Shown here piece after piece: positions 57,205 through 64,000 of a stretch of 64,000 bases of DNA. The notes below the pieces were generated by a model, which ran no database searches, was not told where the DNA came from, and worked only from the letters and a program-made list of their open reading frames with translations. A program made the translations under genes and the position numbers. Source of the stretch: Methylococcus geothermalis (GTDB taxonomy: Bacteria; Pseudomonadota; Gammaproteobacteria; Methylococcales; Methylococcaceae); contig NZ_CP046565.1 of NCBI RefSeq assembly GCF_012769535.1, positions 2,432,501 to 2,496,500 on the forward strand, read 5' to 3'. Within the stretch, counting starts at the first letter, position 1. Every line of letters starts with the position of its first letter.

Positions 57205-57954
57205 TTACGGGGTCTTGGCCTGCTTGCCGCCTTCGTCCTTTTCATGCTTCAGCATGCGGGCAAGCTGCTCGGCCGGAACATAGCCCGGCAGCACGTTGCC
57301 GCCGCCGGTCACGATCATCGGCGTGCCCTGGGCGCCGATGGCGGTCCCCAGCGCCATCTGCTCCTTCACGGGGTTGTCGCAGGATTTTTCTTCCACCTTC
57401 TCGCCCTTCTTGGCCTTGGTCAAGGCGGCGTTGCGGTCCTTGGCGCACCACACGCTGACAGCCTTGTCCCAGGAATCCGAGCCTTCGCCGGCGCGCGGGA
57501 AGAACAGGTAACGGACCTCGATGCCTTCCTTGAGATAATTGTCCATCTCCGAATGGAGCTTGCGGCAGTAGCCGCAATCGATATCGGTGAACACGTAGGC
57601 CACGTATTTGCCGATCTTCGGTTTGAACACGATCATGTTCTTCTCACCCAGCTTTTCCAGCGCTCCGATCCGCGCCTTGGCCAGCTTGGGCTCGGTGAGG
57701 TCTTCACGGTTCTTGAGGTCGATCAGAGAGCCCTGGATCAGGTACTTGCCGTCGTCGGAGACATAGAATAGCTTGGGACCGACGATGACCTCGGCAATGC
57801 CGGCCAGCGGCGAGGGCTTGATGGAATCGGGCTTCACCCCGGGCAATGCCTGCTTGATCGCATCCTCTACGGCTTGGGCGTCCGCCAGGACGGACGAGAC
57901 GGGTACCACCAGGAACGCGAACAAGGACAACAGGGAACGGAACGCAGGTTTCAT
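57205..57954 (-). CDS. dsbC: Thiol:disulfide interchange protein, DsbC type
   Basis: This is a periplasmic disulfide isomerase of 249 residues. A signal peptide (SLLSLFAFLVVPVSSVLA) is followed by the dimerisation domain (ALPGVKPDSIKPSPLAGIAE) and a thioredoxin domain with the active site DIDCGYCRKLHSEM and cis-Pro region GAQGTPMIVTGGGNVLPGY. It ends in a Lys-rich tail. It lies 36 bases downstream of rseP on the same strand, in the position where bamA is often found. Confidence 0.93.
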   Translation of the reverse strand: MKPAFRSLLSLFAFLVVPVSSVLADAQAVEDAIKQALPGVKPDSIKPSPLAGIAEVIVGPKLFYVSDDGKYLIQGSLIDLKNREDLTEPKLAKARIGALEKLGEKNMIVFKPKIGKYVAYVFTDIDCGYCRKLHSEMDNYLKEGIEVRYLFFPRAGEGSDSWDKAVSVWCAKDRNAALTKAKKGEKVEEKSCDNPVKEQMALGTAIGAQGTPMIVTGGGNVLPGYVPAEQLARMLKHEKDEGGKQAKTP

Positions 57955-57990
57955 CGGGGCATACCTCGGAGATGGGAAGGAGTTGGGAGC

Positions 57991-59349
57991 TTAGGAAAAC
58001 AGCCGTTGGATGTCGAGCATGAAGGCGAGCGCCATCAAGGCAATCAGGATGAAAAGCCCCATCTGCTGCGCCAGCATCTGGGTCTTTTCGGAGAGCGGGC
58101 CGCCTTTCACCGCTTCGATCAGATAGAACATCAGGTGGCCGCCGTCCAACACCGGGACCGGCAGCAGGTTGAGCACGCCGAGGCTGACGCTGATCAAGGC
58201 CAGGAACTTGACGAAATGCAACAGACCCAGCTTGGCGGACTGCCCTGCGTACTGGGCGATGCTGATGGGACCGCTCAAGTTTTCCACGGTCGCCTTGCCG
58301 ATGAGCATGCGCCCTATCATCTTGAGCGAGAGCCAGGCGTAATCGCCGGTGCGCTCCACCGCCGCCCCCAAGGCCGGCAACACGCCCAGGCGGTATTCGA
58401 CCTCCATCGCGGCGAGCACCGAGTCCGGGATCCGGGCCGCCGCCCCGATCCTTCCGACCGGACCTTTCGGCCCGTTGACGGACTCGGGCCGGACTTCAAG
58501 GGAAACGTGAACGCCGTCGCGCTCGACCACCAGTCCGATGCTCTGGCCGGGACGAGCACGCACGATATCGACCCACTGGCGCCAGCTGCGCAGGGCCACG
58601 CCGTCCGCAGAAAGCAGCAGGTCGCCGCTTTTCATGCCGGCTTTTTCCGCCGGACTGCCGGGTTCGGTCCGCTCCACCACAGGCGGCAGCTCAGGCTCCC
58701 AGGGCTGGAAGCCGAGCCGATCCCCCAGGACTTCCGGGGTGTTGAGCACGTCGGACGGTATGTTGAGGGTACGGATCACCCGTCCACCGTCGCTGGTCTT
58801 GACGTCGACCTCCACCACCCCCTCGTCCATGACCCGCTCGAAAATCCGCCCGATGGCGAGGCCCCAGGTTGGCGTCGGGTTGCCGTCGACGGCGAGGATT
58901 TCGTCCTCCGGCTCGAACCCCGCCTCGGCGGCGAAGGTGCCGGCTTCCACCGGGCCGAGCACCGGCCTCATGCCGGTCTCGCCGGCCATGAATACGCCCC
59001 AGTAAAGCAGGACGGCCAGGAGAAAATTGAATATCGGCCCCGCCGCGACAATGGCGAATCGGACCGGGAGCCGCTGCCGGTTGAAGGCAAAGGGGAGATC
59101 GGCGGGAGCGACCGGACCTTCCCGCTCGTCGACCATGCGGACATAGCCGCCGATCGGGATTGCGGCGAGGGTGAATTCAGTGCCGTCCGGTTTCCTGCGC
59201 CAGCTCAGCAGCGGGGTGCCGAAACCGAGGGAAAACCGCAGCACCTTCACGCCGAGCTTGCGCGCCACCCAGAAATGGCCGAACTCGTGGACCGCGATGA
59301 GCAGCGCCAGCGCGACTAGAAAATAGAAAACCGTGTGGATGAGCGACAT
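57991..59349 (-). CDS. rseP: Site-2 regulated intramembrane zinc metalloprotease
   Basis: RseP cleaves the anti-sigma factor RseA in the envelope-stress response. The 452-residue protein has the zinc motif HEFGHFWVARKLG near residue 20, two PDZ domains (the second with RTEPGSPAEKAGMKSGD) and the metal-ligand motif VPVLDGGHLMFYLIEAV. The start overlaps the dxr stop by one base. Confidence 0.97.
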   Translation of the reverse strand: MSLIHTVFYFLVALALLIAVHEFGHFWVARKLGVKVLRFSLGFGTPLLSWRRKPDGTEFTLAAIPIGGYVRMVDEREGPVAPADLPFAFNRQRLPVRFAIVAAGPIFNFLLAVLLYWGVFMAGETGMRPVLGPVEAGTFAAEAGFEPEDEILAVDGNPTPTWGLAIGRIFERVMDEGVVEVDVKTSDGGRVIRTLNIPSDVLNTPEVLGDRLGFQPWEPELPPVVERTEPGSPAEKAGMKSGDLLLSADGVALRSWRQWVDIVRARPGQSIGLVVERDGVHVSLEVRPESVNGPKGPVGRIGAAARIPDSVLAAMEVEYRLGVLPALGAAVERTGDYAWLSLKMIGRMLIGKATVENLSGPISIAQYAGQSAKLGLLHFVKFLALISVSLGVLNLLPVPVLDGGHLMFYLIEAVKGGPLSEKTQMLAQQMGLFILIALMALAFMLDIQRLFS

Positions 59350-60533
59350 TAAATCCTACAGTTGGTGATGTACGTCTCCGCTACCTTGCGGGTTTCCGCG
59401 TCCGCTTGCAAGACCGACTCGATGGCATCCGCCGCTCCGGACGCAACGGTCGCCATGCAATGTTCGATCACTCGCGGTATGCCGGTGAAAGCCAGCCGTC
59501 GGTCCAGAAATGCCGCGACCGCGACTTCGTTCGCCGCATTCAGGATCGCCGGCGCGGTGCCGCCCGCCCTCACTGCCTCGTAGGCCAGGCGCAGACAGGG
59601 AAAACGCGCCAAATCCGGACGCTCGAAGTTCAATTGATGGACAGCGAACAGGTCGAGAGGTTCCGCGCCGGATTCGAAACGCTCGGGCCAAGCCAGGGCG
59701 TGGGCGATCGGGATGCGCATGTCGGGCGTGCCCATCTGGGCCAGCACCGTACCGTCGACGTAGTCCACCATGGAATGGATCACGCTTTGGCGGTGCACGA
59801 CGACCTGTACGTCGTCGGGCTTCATGTTGAACAGCAGGCAGGCCTCGATCACTTCCAAACCCTTGTTCATCATGGTGGCCGAATCGACCGATATCTTGCG
59901 GCCCATGACCCAGTTGGGATGCGCCACGGCCTGCTCCGGCGTCACCGACTCCAGCTCGGCGAGGGGGGTGTGCAGGAACGGCCCTCCGGAAGCGGTGAGC
60001 AGGATGCGGCGCGCGCCGATGGCGGCGGTGCCGGCACGATAGTCCGCCGGCATGCACTGGAACACCGCATTGTGCTCGCTGTCGATCGGCAGCAACCGGG
60101 CCCCCGCCCGAACCACCTCGGCCATGAACAACGGACCGGACATCACCAGCGCTTCCTTGTTGGCCAGCAGCACATCCTTGCCGGCCCGCGCCGCCGCCAG
60201 CGTGGGCAGCAGCCCCGCGGCACCGACGATCGCCGCCATCACGCTGTCCACCTCCGGCAGGGAGGCGACCTGCTCCAGCGCGGCCGAACCGGACAGGACT
60301 TCGATGCCGCCCAGACCCGCTACCGCCAGCCGCTCCCGCAGCTCCGCCGCGGCCTCGGCCCGGATCGCCACCGCATAGCGCGGCCGGTGATCGCGGCATT
60401 GCTCGAACAAGCGGTCGATGTTGCCATTGGCGGTCAGCGCCACGACGCGGTAGCGGTCGGGATGGCGCGCCACCACATCGAGCGTGCTGACGCCGATCGA
60501 GCCGGTGGAACCGAGGATGCATATGCCTTTCAC
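59349..60533 (-). CDS. dxr: 1-deoxy-D-xylulose 5-phosphate reductoisomerase
   Basis: It catalyses the second step of the MEP isoprenoid pathway, which here would also supply precursors for hopanoids, sterols and ubiquinone. The protein has the NADPH motif [16 protein letters not shown], metal/substrate residues in [11 protein letters not shown], and [17 protein letters not shown] 60533 ([12 protein letters not shown]) has GGAG seven bases upstream and fits the family start (394 residues). ATG 60569 is a coupled alternative that overlaps the cdsA stop. Confidence 0.96.
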   Translation of the reverse strand: MKGICILGSTGSIGVSTLDVVARHPDRYRVVALTANGNIDRLFEQCRDHRPRYAVAIRAEAAAELRERLAVAGLGGIEVLSGSAALEQVASLPEVDSVMAAIVGAAGLLPTLAAARAGKDVLLANKEALVMSGPLFMAEVVRAGARLLPIDSEHNAVFQCMPADYRAGTAAIGARRILLTASGGPFLHTPLAELESVTPEQAVAHPNWVMGRKISVDSATMMNKGLEVIEACLLFNMKPDDVQVVVHRQSVIHSMVDYVDGTVLAQMGTPDMRIPIAHALAWPERFESGAEPLDLFAVHQLNFERPDLARFPCLRLAYEAVRAGGTAPAILNAANEVAVAAFLDRRLAFTGIPRVIEHCMATVASGAADAIESVLQADAETRKVAETYITNCRI

Positions 60534-60565
60534 GGAATTCTCCCGATGTCTGCCATCGCCGTGGT

Positions 60566-61564
60566 TCATTCTTCCGGCGCCGATTCGTCGGTCCCGGCAT
60601 CCGTGGCATCCGGTTCGTCTGCTTCCGGTGCCATCGGTTCTGGTGCGTGTTCCGAAGCGCTGTCATCCGGCTCCGGCTCGATCGGTTCGACCTGAACCGG
60701 TGCGCCGTCCATTTCGGTGGGCACTTCGATCGTCACCGGCTCCGCGCTCTGCAGGAACAGGCCGAGCAGCATGGAGCCGGCATAGAACACCGCGACCGAG
60801 GCCAGCAAGGCGTCGATACGGTCGAGCACCCCGCCGTGACCGGGCAACAGCGAACCGCTGTCCTTCACGCCCCGCTGCCGCTTGAGCAGGCTCTCGAACA
60901 AATCGCCGCCCACGGAAGTCACGACGGTGACGAGGGAAAGGATGACGAAATCGGCGATCGTCAAAGGCTCCAGCTTAAACCACAGACCCACGGCGACTGC
61001 CAGGACGGCCGACACTGCCAAGGCCCCGTACAGCCCCTCGACTGTCTTGCCGGGGCTGATTTCCGGCATCAGCTTGGTGAAGCCCCAGCTCCGCCCGACG
61101 AAATAGGCGGCCATGTCCGCGAAAGAAATCAGCACCAGCAGATACAGCGCCTGCACGGCGCCGAAATTGAAGCGCAGCCAGATAAAGAGGATCCAGGAGG
61201 TGAGCAGGATGAACCAGCCCAGCCCCAGCTTCAGCCCGACCGGCAACCGGATCGCCAGCGCCTTGTCCGGCTTGGCCCGGAGCAGCATGCCGACGGCGAA
61301 CCACCAGGCCACCACCGGCCACATCAGCCAGTCGACCGTGTAGGGTGCCCAGAAACTGGCGATGGCCATGGGCAATCCCAGGGCAACCAGGAAAGCGATC
61401 CGGCCGACGCGGTCGTCGATGCCGGAAACGCCCGCCCATTCCCAGCCGGCCAGGAGAATCACACCGCCCCACACCACCGAAAATGGGGTGGGCTTAAGCA
61501 GCAGAACGGCCGCAATGACCAGTGGCGCCAGAACCAGTGCCGTAATCAAACGATTTTTGAACAT
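60566..61564 (-). CDS. cdsA: Phosphatidate cytidylyltransferase with an unusual acidic C-terminal tail
   Basis: CdsA makes CDP-diacylglycerol for phospholipid synthesis. The 332-residue protein has about eight hydrophobic segments and the family signature [18 protein letters not shown] with [15 protein letters not shown]. The last 61 residues, after GSMLLGLFL, form a Pro/Glu/Asp-rich tail ([18 protein letters not shown]) that E. coli CdsA (285 residues) lacks. It is probably a disordered extension; its reality is supported by the open frame up to the overlap with dxr. Confidence 0.95.
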   Translation of the reverse strand: MFKNRLITALVLAPLVIAAVLLLKPTPFSVVWGGVILLAGWEWAGVSGIDDRVGRIAFLVALGLPMAIASFWAPYTVDWLMWPVVAWWFAVGMLLRAKPDKALAIRLPVGLKLGLGWFILLTSWILFIWLRFNFGAVQALYLLVLISFADMAAYFVGRSWGFTKLMPEISPGKTVEGLYGALAVSAVLAVAVGLWFKLEPLTIADFVILSLVTVVTSVGGDLFESLLKRQRGVKDSGSLLPGHGGVLDRIDALLASVAVFYAGSMLLGLFLQSAEPVTIEVPTEMDGAPVQVEPIEPEPDDSASEHAPEPMAPEADEPDATDAGTDESAPEE

Positions 61565-61609
61565 GGCGGAATCGGATGGGGTGAGTTGGAAAATCTTGGC
61601 GGTGTGAGG

Positions 61610-62422
61610 TCAGGGCATCTGCCCCGCGACCTGTTCGCCGGTGTAGCCGAACCGGCGCTGCCTGCCGGCGTAGTCCTCGAACGCGAGATCCAGCGCCTCC
61701 TCGTCGAATTCCGGCCACAGCACGGGCGTGAAATACAGCTCCGTATAGGCAAGTTGCCAGAGGAGGAAGTTGCTGATCCGCCGTTCGCCGCCGGTACGGA
61801 TGAAAAGGTCGGGCTCCGGCAGATCGGCCAGGGCGAGCTGCTGCTGCAGCAGATCCGCCGTGATCCGGTCTGGCGACAGTTCGCCTTGCCCGACCTTTGC
61901 CGCCAGCGTCTGGGCCGCCTGGACGATATCCCAGCGCCCGCCGTAATTCGCCGCGATCGCCAGTTGCAAGCCGGTATTGCCGCGCGTCAGTGATTCGGCG
62001 GCATCCATCCGCTGGCGCAGCGCCTCCGCAAACGCCGTGCGGTCACCGATGATGCGCAGGCGCACGCCGTTCTGGTGCAGCTTTTCCGTCTCCCGTTCCA
62101 GCGTCGACAGGAACAATTCCATCAGCACGGAGACTTCCTGCTCGGGCCGCCGCCAGTTCTCGCTGCTGAACGCGAACAGCGTCAGCGCTTCCACGCCGCG
62201 CTTCGCGCAGTGTTCCACCACCTTGCGGACCGCACCGACGCCGGCGCGATGGCCGGCGGTGCGGGGCAGATAGCGCTCCTGTGCCCAGCGGCCGTTGCCG
62301 TCCATGACGATGGCGACATGGCGGGGCAGGCTGCGCGTCTCGGCGCCATGTTCCGGTGCAACCGCCACCGGCTTGACTTTGTCCGGCGAGAAAACCATGG
62401 ATCGCAGGGTATTAAACAGCAA
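61610..62422 (-). CDS. uppS: Undecaprenyl diphosphate synthase
   Basis: It builds the C55 carrier lipid for cell-wall synthesis. The 270-residue protein has [30 protein letters not shown] and the end [20 protein letters not shown] 62422 is the open start; [13 protein letters not shown] at ATG 62398 is an equally good one. The first 30 residues are not part of the conserved fold. It overlaps the frr end by 11 bases if the longer start is used. Confidence 0.95.
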   Translation of the reverse strand: MLFNTLRSMVFSPDKVKPVAVAPEHGAETRSLPRHVAIVMDGNGRWAQERYLPRTAGHRAGVGAVRKVVEHCAKRGVEALTLFAFSSENWRRPEQEVSVLMELFLSTLERETEKLHQNGVRLRIIGDRTAFAEALRQRMDAAESLTRGNTGLQLAIAANYGGRWDIVQAAQTLAAKVGQGELSPDRITADLLQQQLALADLPEPDLFIRTGGERRISNFLLWQLAYTELYFTPVLWPEFDEEALDLAFEDYAGRQRRFGYTGEQVAGQMP

Positions 62423-62969
62423 GCAAGTCGGCTTCCTTTTGCTCCAGCAGCTTGTCCACTTCCTTGATGAACTGGTCCGTGGTTTTCTGAATCTGCTCCT
62501 GGCTGCGGCGGTCCTCGTCCTCGGAAATCAGCTTTTCCTTGAGCGCCGCCTTGAGTTCGTTGTTGGCATCGCGGCGGATGTTGCGGATCGCCACGCGGCC
62601 ATTCTCGGCTTCATGGCGCACGACCTTGATCAGGTCGCGGCGGCGCTCCTCGGTCAGCGGCGGCAGCGGCACCCGGATGACCGTGCCGGCGGTGGAGGGA
62701 TTGAGTCCCAAGTCCGAGGTCATGATCGCCTTTTCGATCGCCTGCACCATGTTCCGCTCCCACGGCGTGACCACCAGGCTGCGGGCGTCTTCCACGGCCA
62801 CGTTGGCGACCTGGGTCAGCGGCACCTCGTTGCCGTAATACGACACCCGGATATGCTCCAGCAGGCTGGGATGGGCGCGTCCGGTGCGAATTTTGGCGAA
62901 TTCATGCTTCAACGCCTCGATGCTTTTCTGCATCCGCTCGGCGGTACGTTTCTGTATGTCATTGATCAT
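62412..62969 (-). CDS. frr: Ribosome recycling factor
   Basis: RRF splits post-termination ribosomes with EF-G. The 185 residues match the family exactly in length and sequence ([65 protein letters not shown]). It lies seven bases after pyrH. Confidence 0.98.
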   Translation of the reverse strand: MINDIQKRTAERMQKSIEALKHEFAKIRTGRAHPSLLEHIRVSYYGNEVPLTQVANVAVEDARSLVVTPWERNMVQAIEKAIMTSDLGLNPSTAGTVIRVPLPPLTEERRRDLIKVVRHEAENGRVAIRNIRRDANNELKAALKEKLISEDEDRRSQEQIQKTTDQFIKEVDKLLEQKEADLLAV

Positions 62970-62976
62970 GAGTTCA

Positions 62977-63696
62977 TTACCCCGTTACCAGCAAAGATCC
63001 GATATCCTCACCCCGGATCAGCCGCATCACCGCACCCGGGCGAAAAACGTTCATGACCCGCAGCGGCATCTTATAGTCGCGGCACAGCACCAGCGCCGTC
63101 GTGTCCATGACATGGAGACGCTGATCCAGCGCCTCGTCGTAGGTCAGGCGCGAATAGAATTTCGCTTCGGGATCCTTCAGCGGATCGGCCGAATAGACGC
63201 CGTCGACCTTGGTCGCCTTGATCAGCAGATCCGCGCCGATCTCGATGGCTCTGAGGCTGGCGGCGGAATCGGTGGTGAAGAACGGATTGCCCGTCCCCGC
63301 GGCGAACACCACGACCCGTCCCTTTTCCAGATGCCGGACTGCGCGCCGGCGGATGTAGTCTTCGCAGACCTGGTTGATCTTGAGGGCCGACATGACCCGC
63401 ACCGGCCGCCCCAGGTTCTCAAGGGCATCCTGCATGGCCAGCGCGTTGATCACCGTGGCGAGCATCCCCATGTGATCGCCGGTCACGCGGTCCAGTCCTT
63501 CGGAGGCTTTTTCGGCGCCGCGGACGATGTTGCCGCCGCCGATGACCAGTCCGACTTCGACGCCGGCCCGGCACAGCTCGTCGATTTCCGTCGCGAGCCG
63601 CTTCAGGATGTCGGCGTCTATGCCCGCCCCCTGGTCTCCCATCAAGGCTTCGCCGCTGAGCTTGAGCAAGATACGCTTGTATACCGGTTCTGTCAT
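62977..63696 (-). CDS. pyrH: Uridylate kinase
   Basis: It phosphorylates UMP to UDP. The 239-residue hexameric kinase has [50 protein letters not shown] and [16 protein letters not shown]. Gene order tsf-pyrH-frr is conserved in proteobacteria. Confidence 0.98.
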   Translation of the reverse strand: MTEPVYKRILLKLSGEALMGDQGAGIDADILKRLATEIDELCRAGVEVGLVIGGGNIVRGAEKASEGLDRVTGDHMGMLATVINALAMQDALENLGRPVRVMSALKINQVCEDYIRRRAVRHLEKGRVVVFAAGTGNPFFTTDSAASLRAIEIGADLLIKATKVDGVYSADPLKDPEAKFYSRLTYDEALDQRLHVMDTTALVLCRDYKMPLRVMNVFRPGAVMRLIRGEDIGSLLVTG

Positions 63697-63730
63697 AAAC
63701 TCGTCGGAAGCTGGTTAATCCACTCTGATC

Positions 63731-63780
63731 CGGGCCACACCCGGCCCGGAAGCTCGCCCGGCGCAGCACGGCGCCGGGCG
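63731..63780. promoter_or_regulatory. Two GC-rich hairpins between tsf and pyrH
   Basis: CGGGCC (63731-63736) pairs with GGCCCG (63743-63748), and CGCCCGGCGC (63755-63764) pairs with GCGCCGGGCG (63771-63780). Neither has a T-run on the minus strand, so they may act as attenuator or RNA-processing structures that lower read-through from tsf into pyrH. Confidence 0.45.
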
Positions 63781-63788
63781 ACGGTACC

Positions 63789-64000
63789 TCAGGAAGCGCG
63801 CACCTGCGCCATCACTTCTTCGGCGAAATTGGTTGCTTCCTTCTCGATGCCTTCGCCGACTTCGAAACGGACGAAACGCACCACCGAAGCGTTCTTGGAC
63901 TGCAGCAGCTTGCCCACGGTCTGGTCCGGATCCTTGACGAACGGCTGGCCTACCAGGGTGATTTCGCCGAGGAACTTGCCGATCCGTCCCTCGACCATCT
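63789..64000 (-). CDS. tsf: Elongation factor Ts (C-terminal part, 5' end outside window)
   Basis: The visible 70 residues match the EF-Ts C-terminus ([42 protein letters not shown]). The gene runs off the window edge. It is the first gene of the tsf-pyrH-frr-uppS-cdsA-dxr-rseP series. Confidence 0.93.
   Translation of the reverse strand, partial: MVEGRIGKFLGEITLVGQPFVKDPDQTVGKLLQSKNASVVRFVRFEVGEGIEKEATNFAEEVMAQVRAS

Overview
The window reads as high-GC gammaproteobacterial chromosome, dense in genes, with many ATGA-type overlaps inside operons. The gene content suggests a methanotroph close to Methylococcus capsulatus. The grounds are an NAD-dependent molybdenum formate dehydrogenase operon (fdsGBA, fdhD, fdsD), a transport cluster of the kind associated with PQQ-dependent alcohol oxidation, and a eukaryote-like sterol C-24 reductase (Methylococcus is one of the few bacteria known to make sterols). 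The species assignment is inference from memory; no database was searched.

Layout. 1-2555: end of a membrane protein and a large multidomain peptidoglycan hydrolase. 2556-3212: non-coding, with a candidate small RNA on the minus strand. 3213-6713: dnaE. 6714-7130: an intergenic element with four perfect inverted repeats. 7131-14310 (minus): a tightly overlapped run of PQQ-system substrate-binding protein, beta-propeller protein, ABC ATPase and permease, leading directly into rfbB-rfbA-rfbC-rfbD for dTDP-rhamnose. 14506-15906: a divergent TolC-like protein. 15999-19076 (minus): murI, an AI-2E family permease and an aminotransferase pseudogene with two lesions. 19189-22564: mtaD, ubiG, a short-chain dehydrogenase and sufT. 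22644-24224: the DHCR24-like sterol reductase, visibly more AT-rich than its surroundings. 24333-29765: an MltD-like lytic transglycosylase, hopJ family gene, tesA, ybbA and ybbP.

30465-35494 holds four linked genes: a VWA protein, a membrane-anchored J-domain protein and two different large GTPases. 35637-41739 is the formate dehydrogenase operon. 41888-45160 is an arsenic-resistance block (arsR, two arsC, acr3) followed by a DsrE protein. 45263-51483 continues on the same strand with TauE, an FmdE-like lipoprotein, a ZIP transporter, a compact SufC/SufB-like pair and a CoA-disulfide reductase fused to rhodanese. It looks like a sulfur and metal handling island. 51772-53737 is groES-groEL. 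54024-57160 carries a cupin protein and mutS. 57205-64000 (minus) is the tsf-pyrH-frr-uppS-cdsA-dxr-rseP series, ending in dsbC where bamA is usually found.

The strongest leads are the bacterial DHCR24 homologue, the sulfur/metal island with its SufBC-like pair, the VWA/J-domain/twin-GTPase module, the candidate sRNA at about 2862-3040, and the overlap-coupled PQQ-ABC/rhamnose operon. No tRNA, rRNA, CRISPR array or intact insertion sequence was found.
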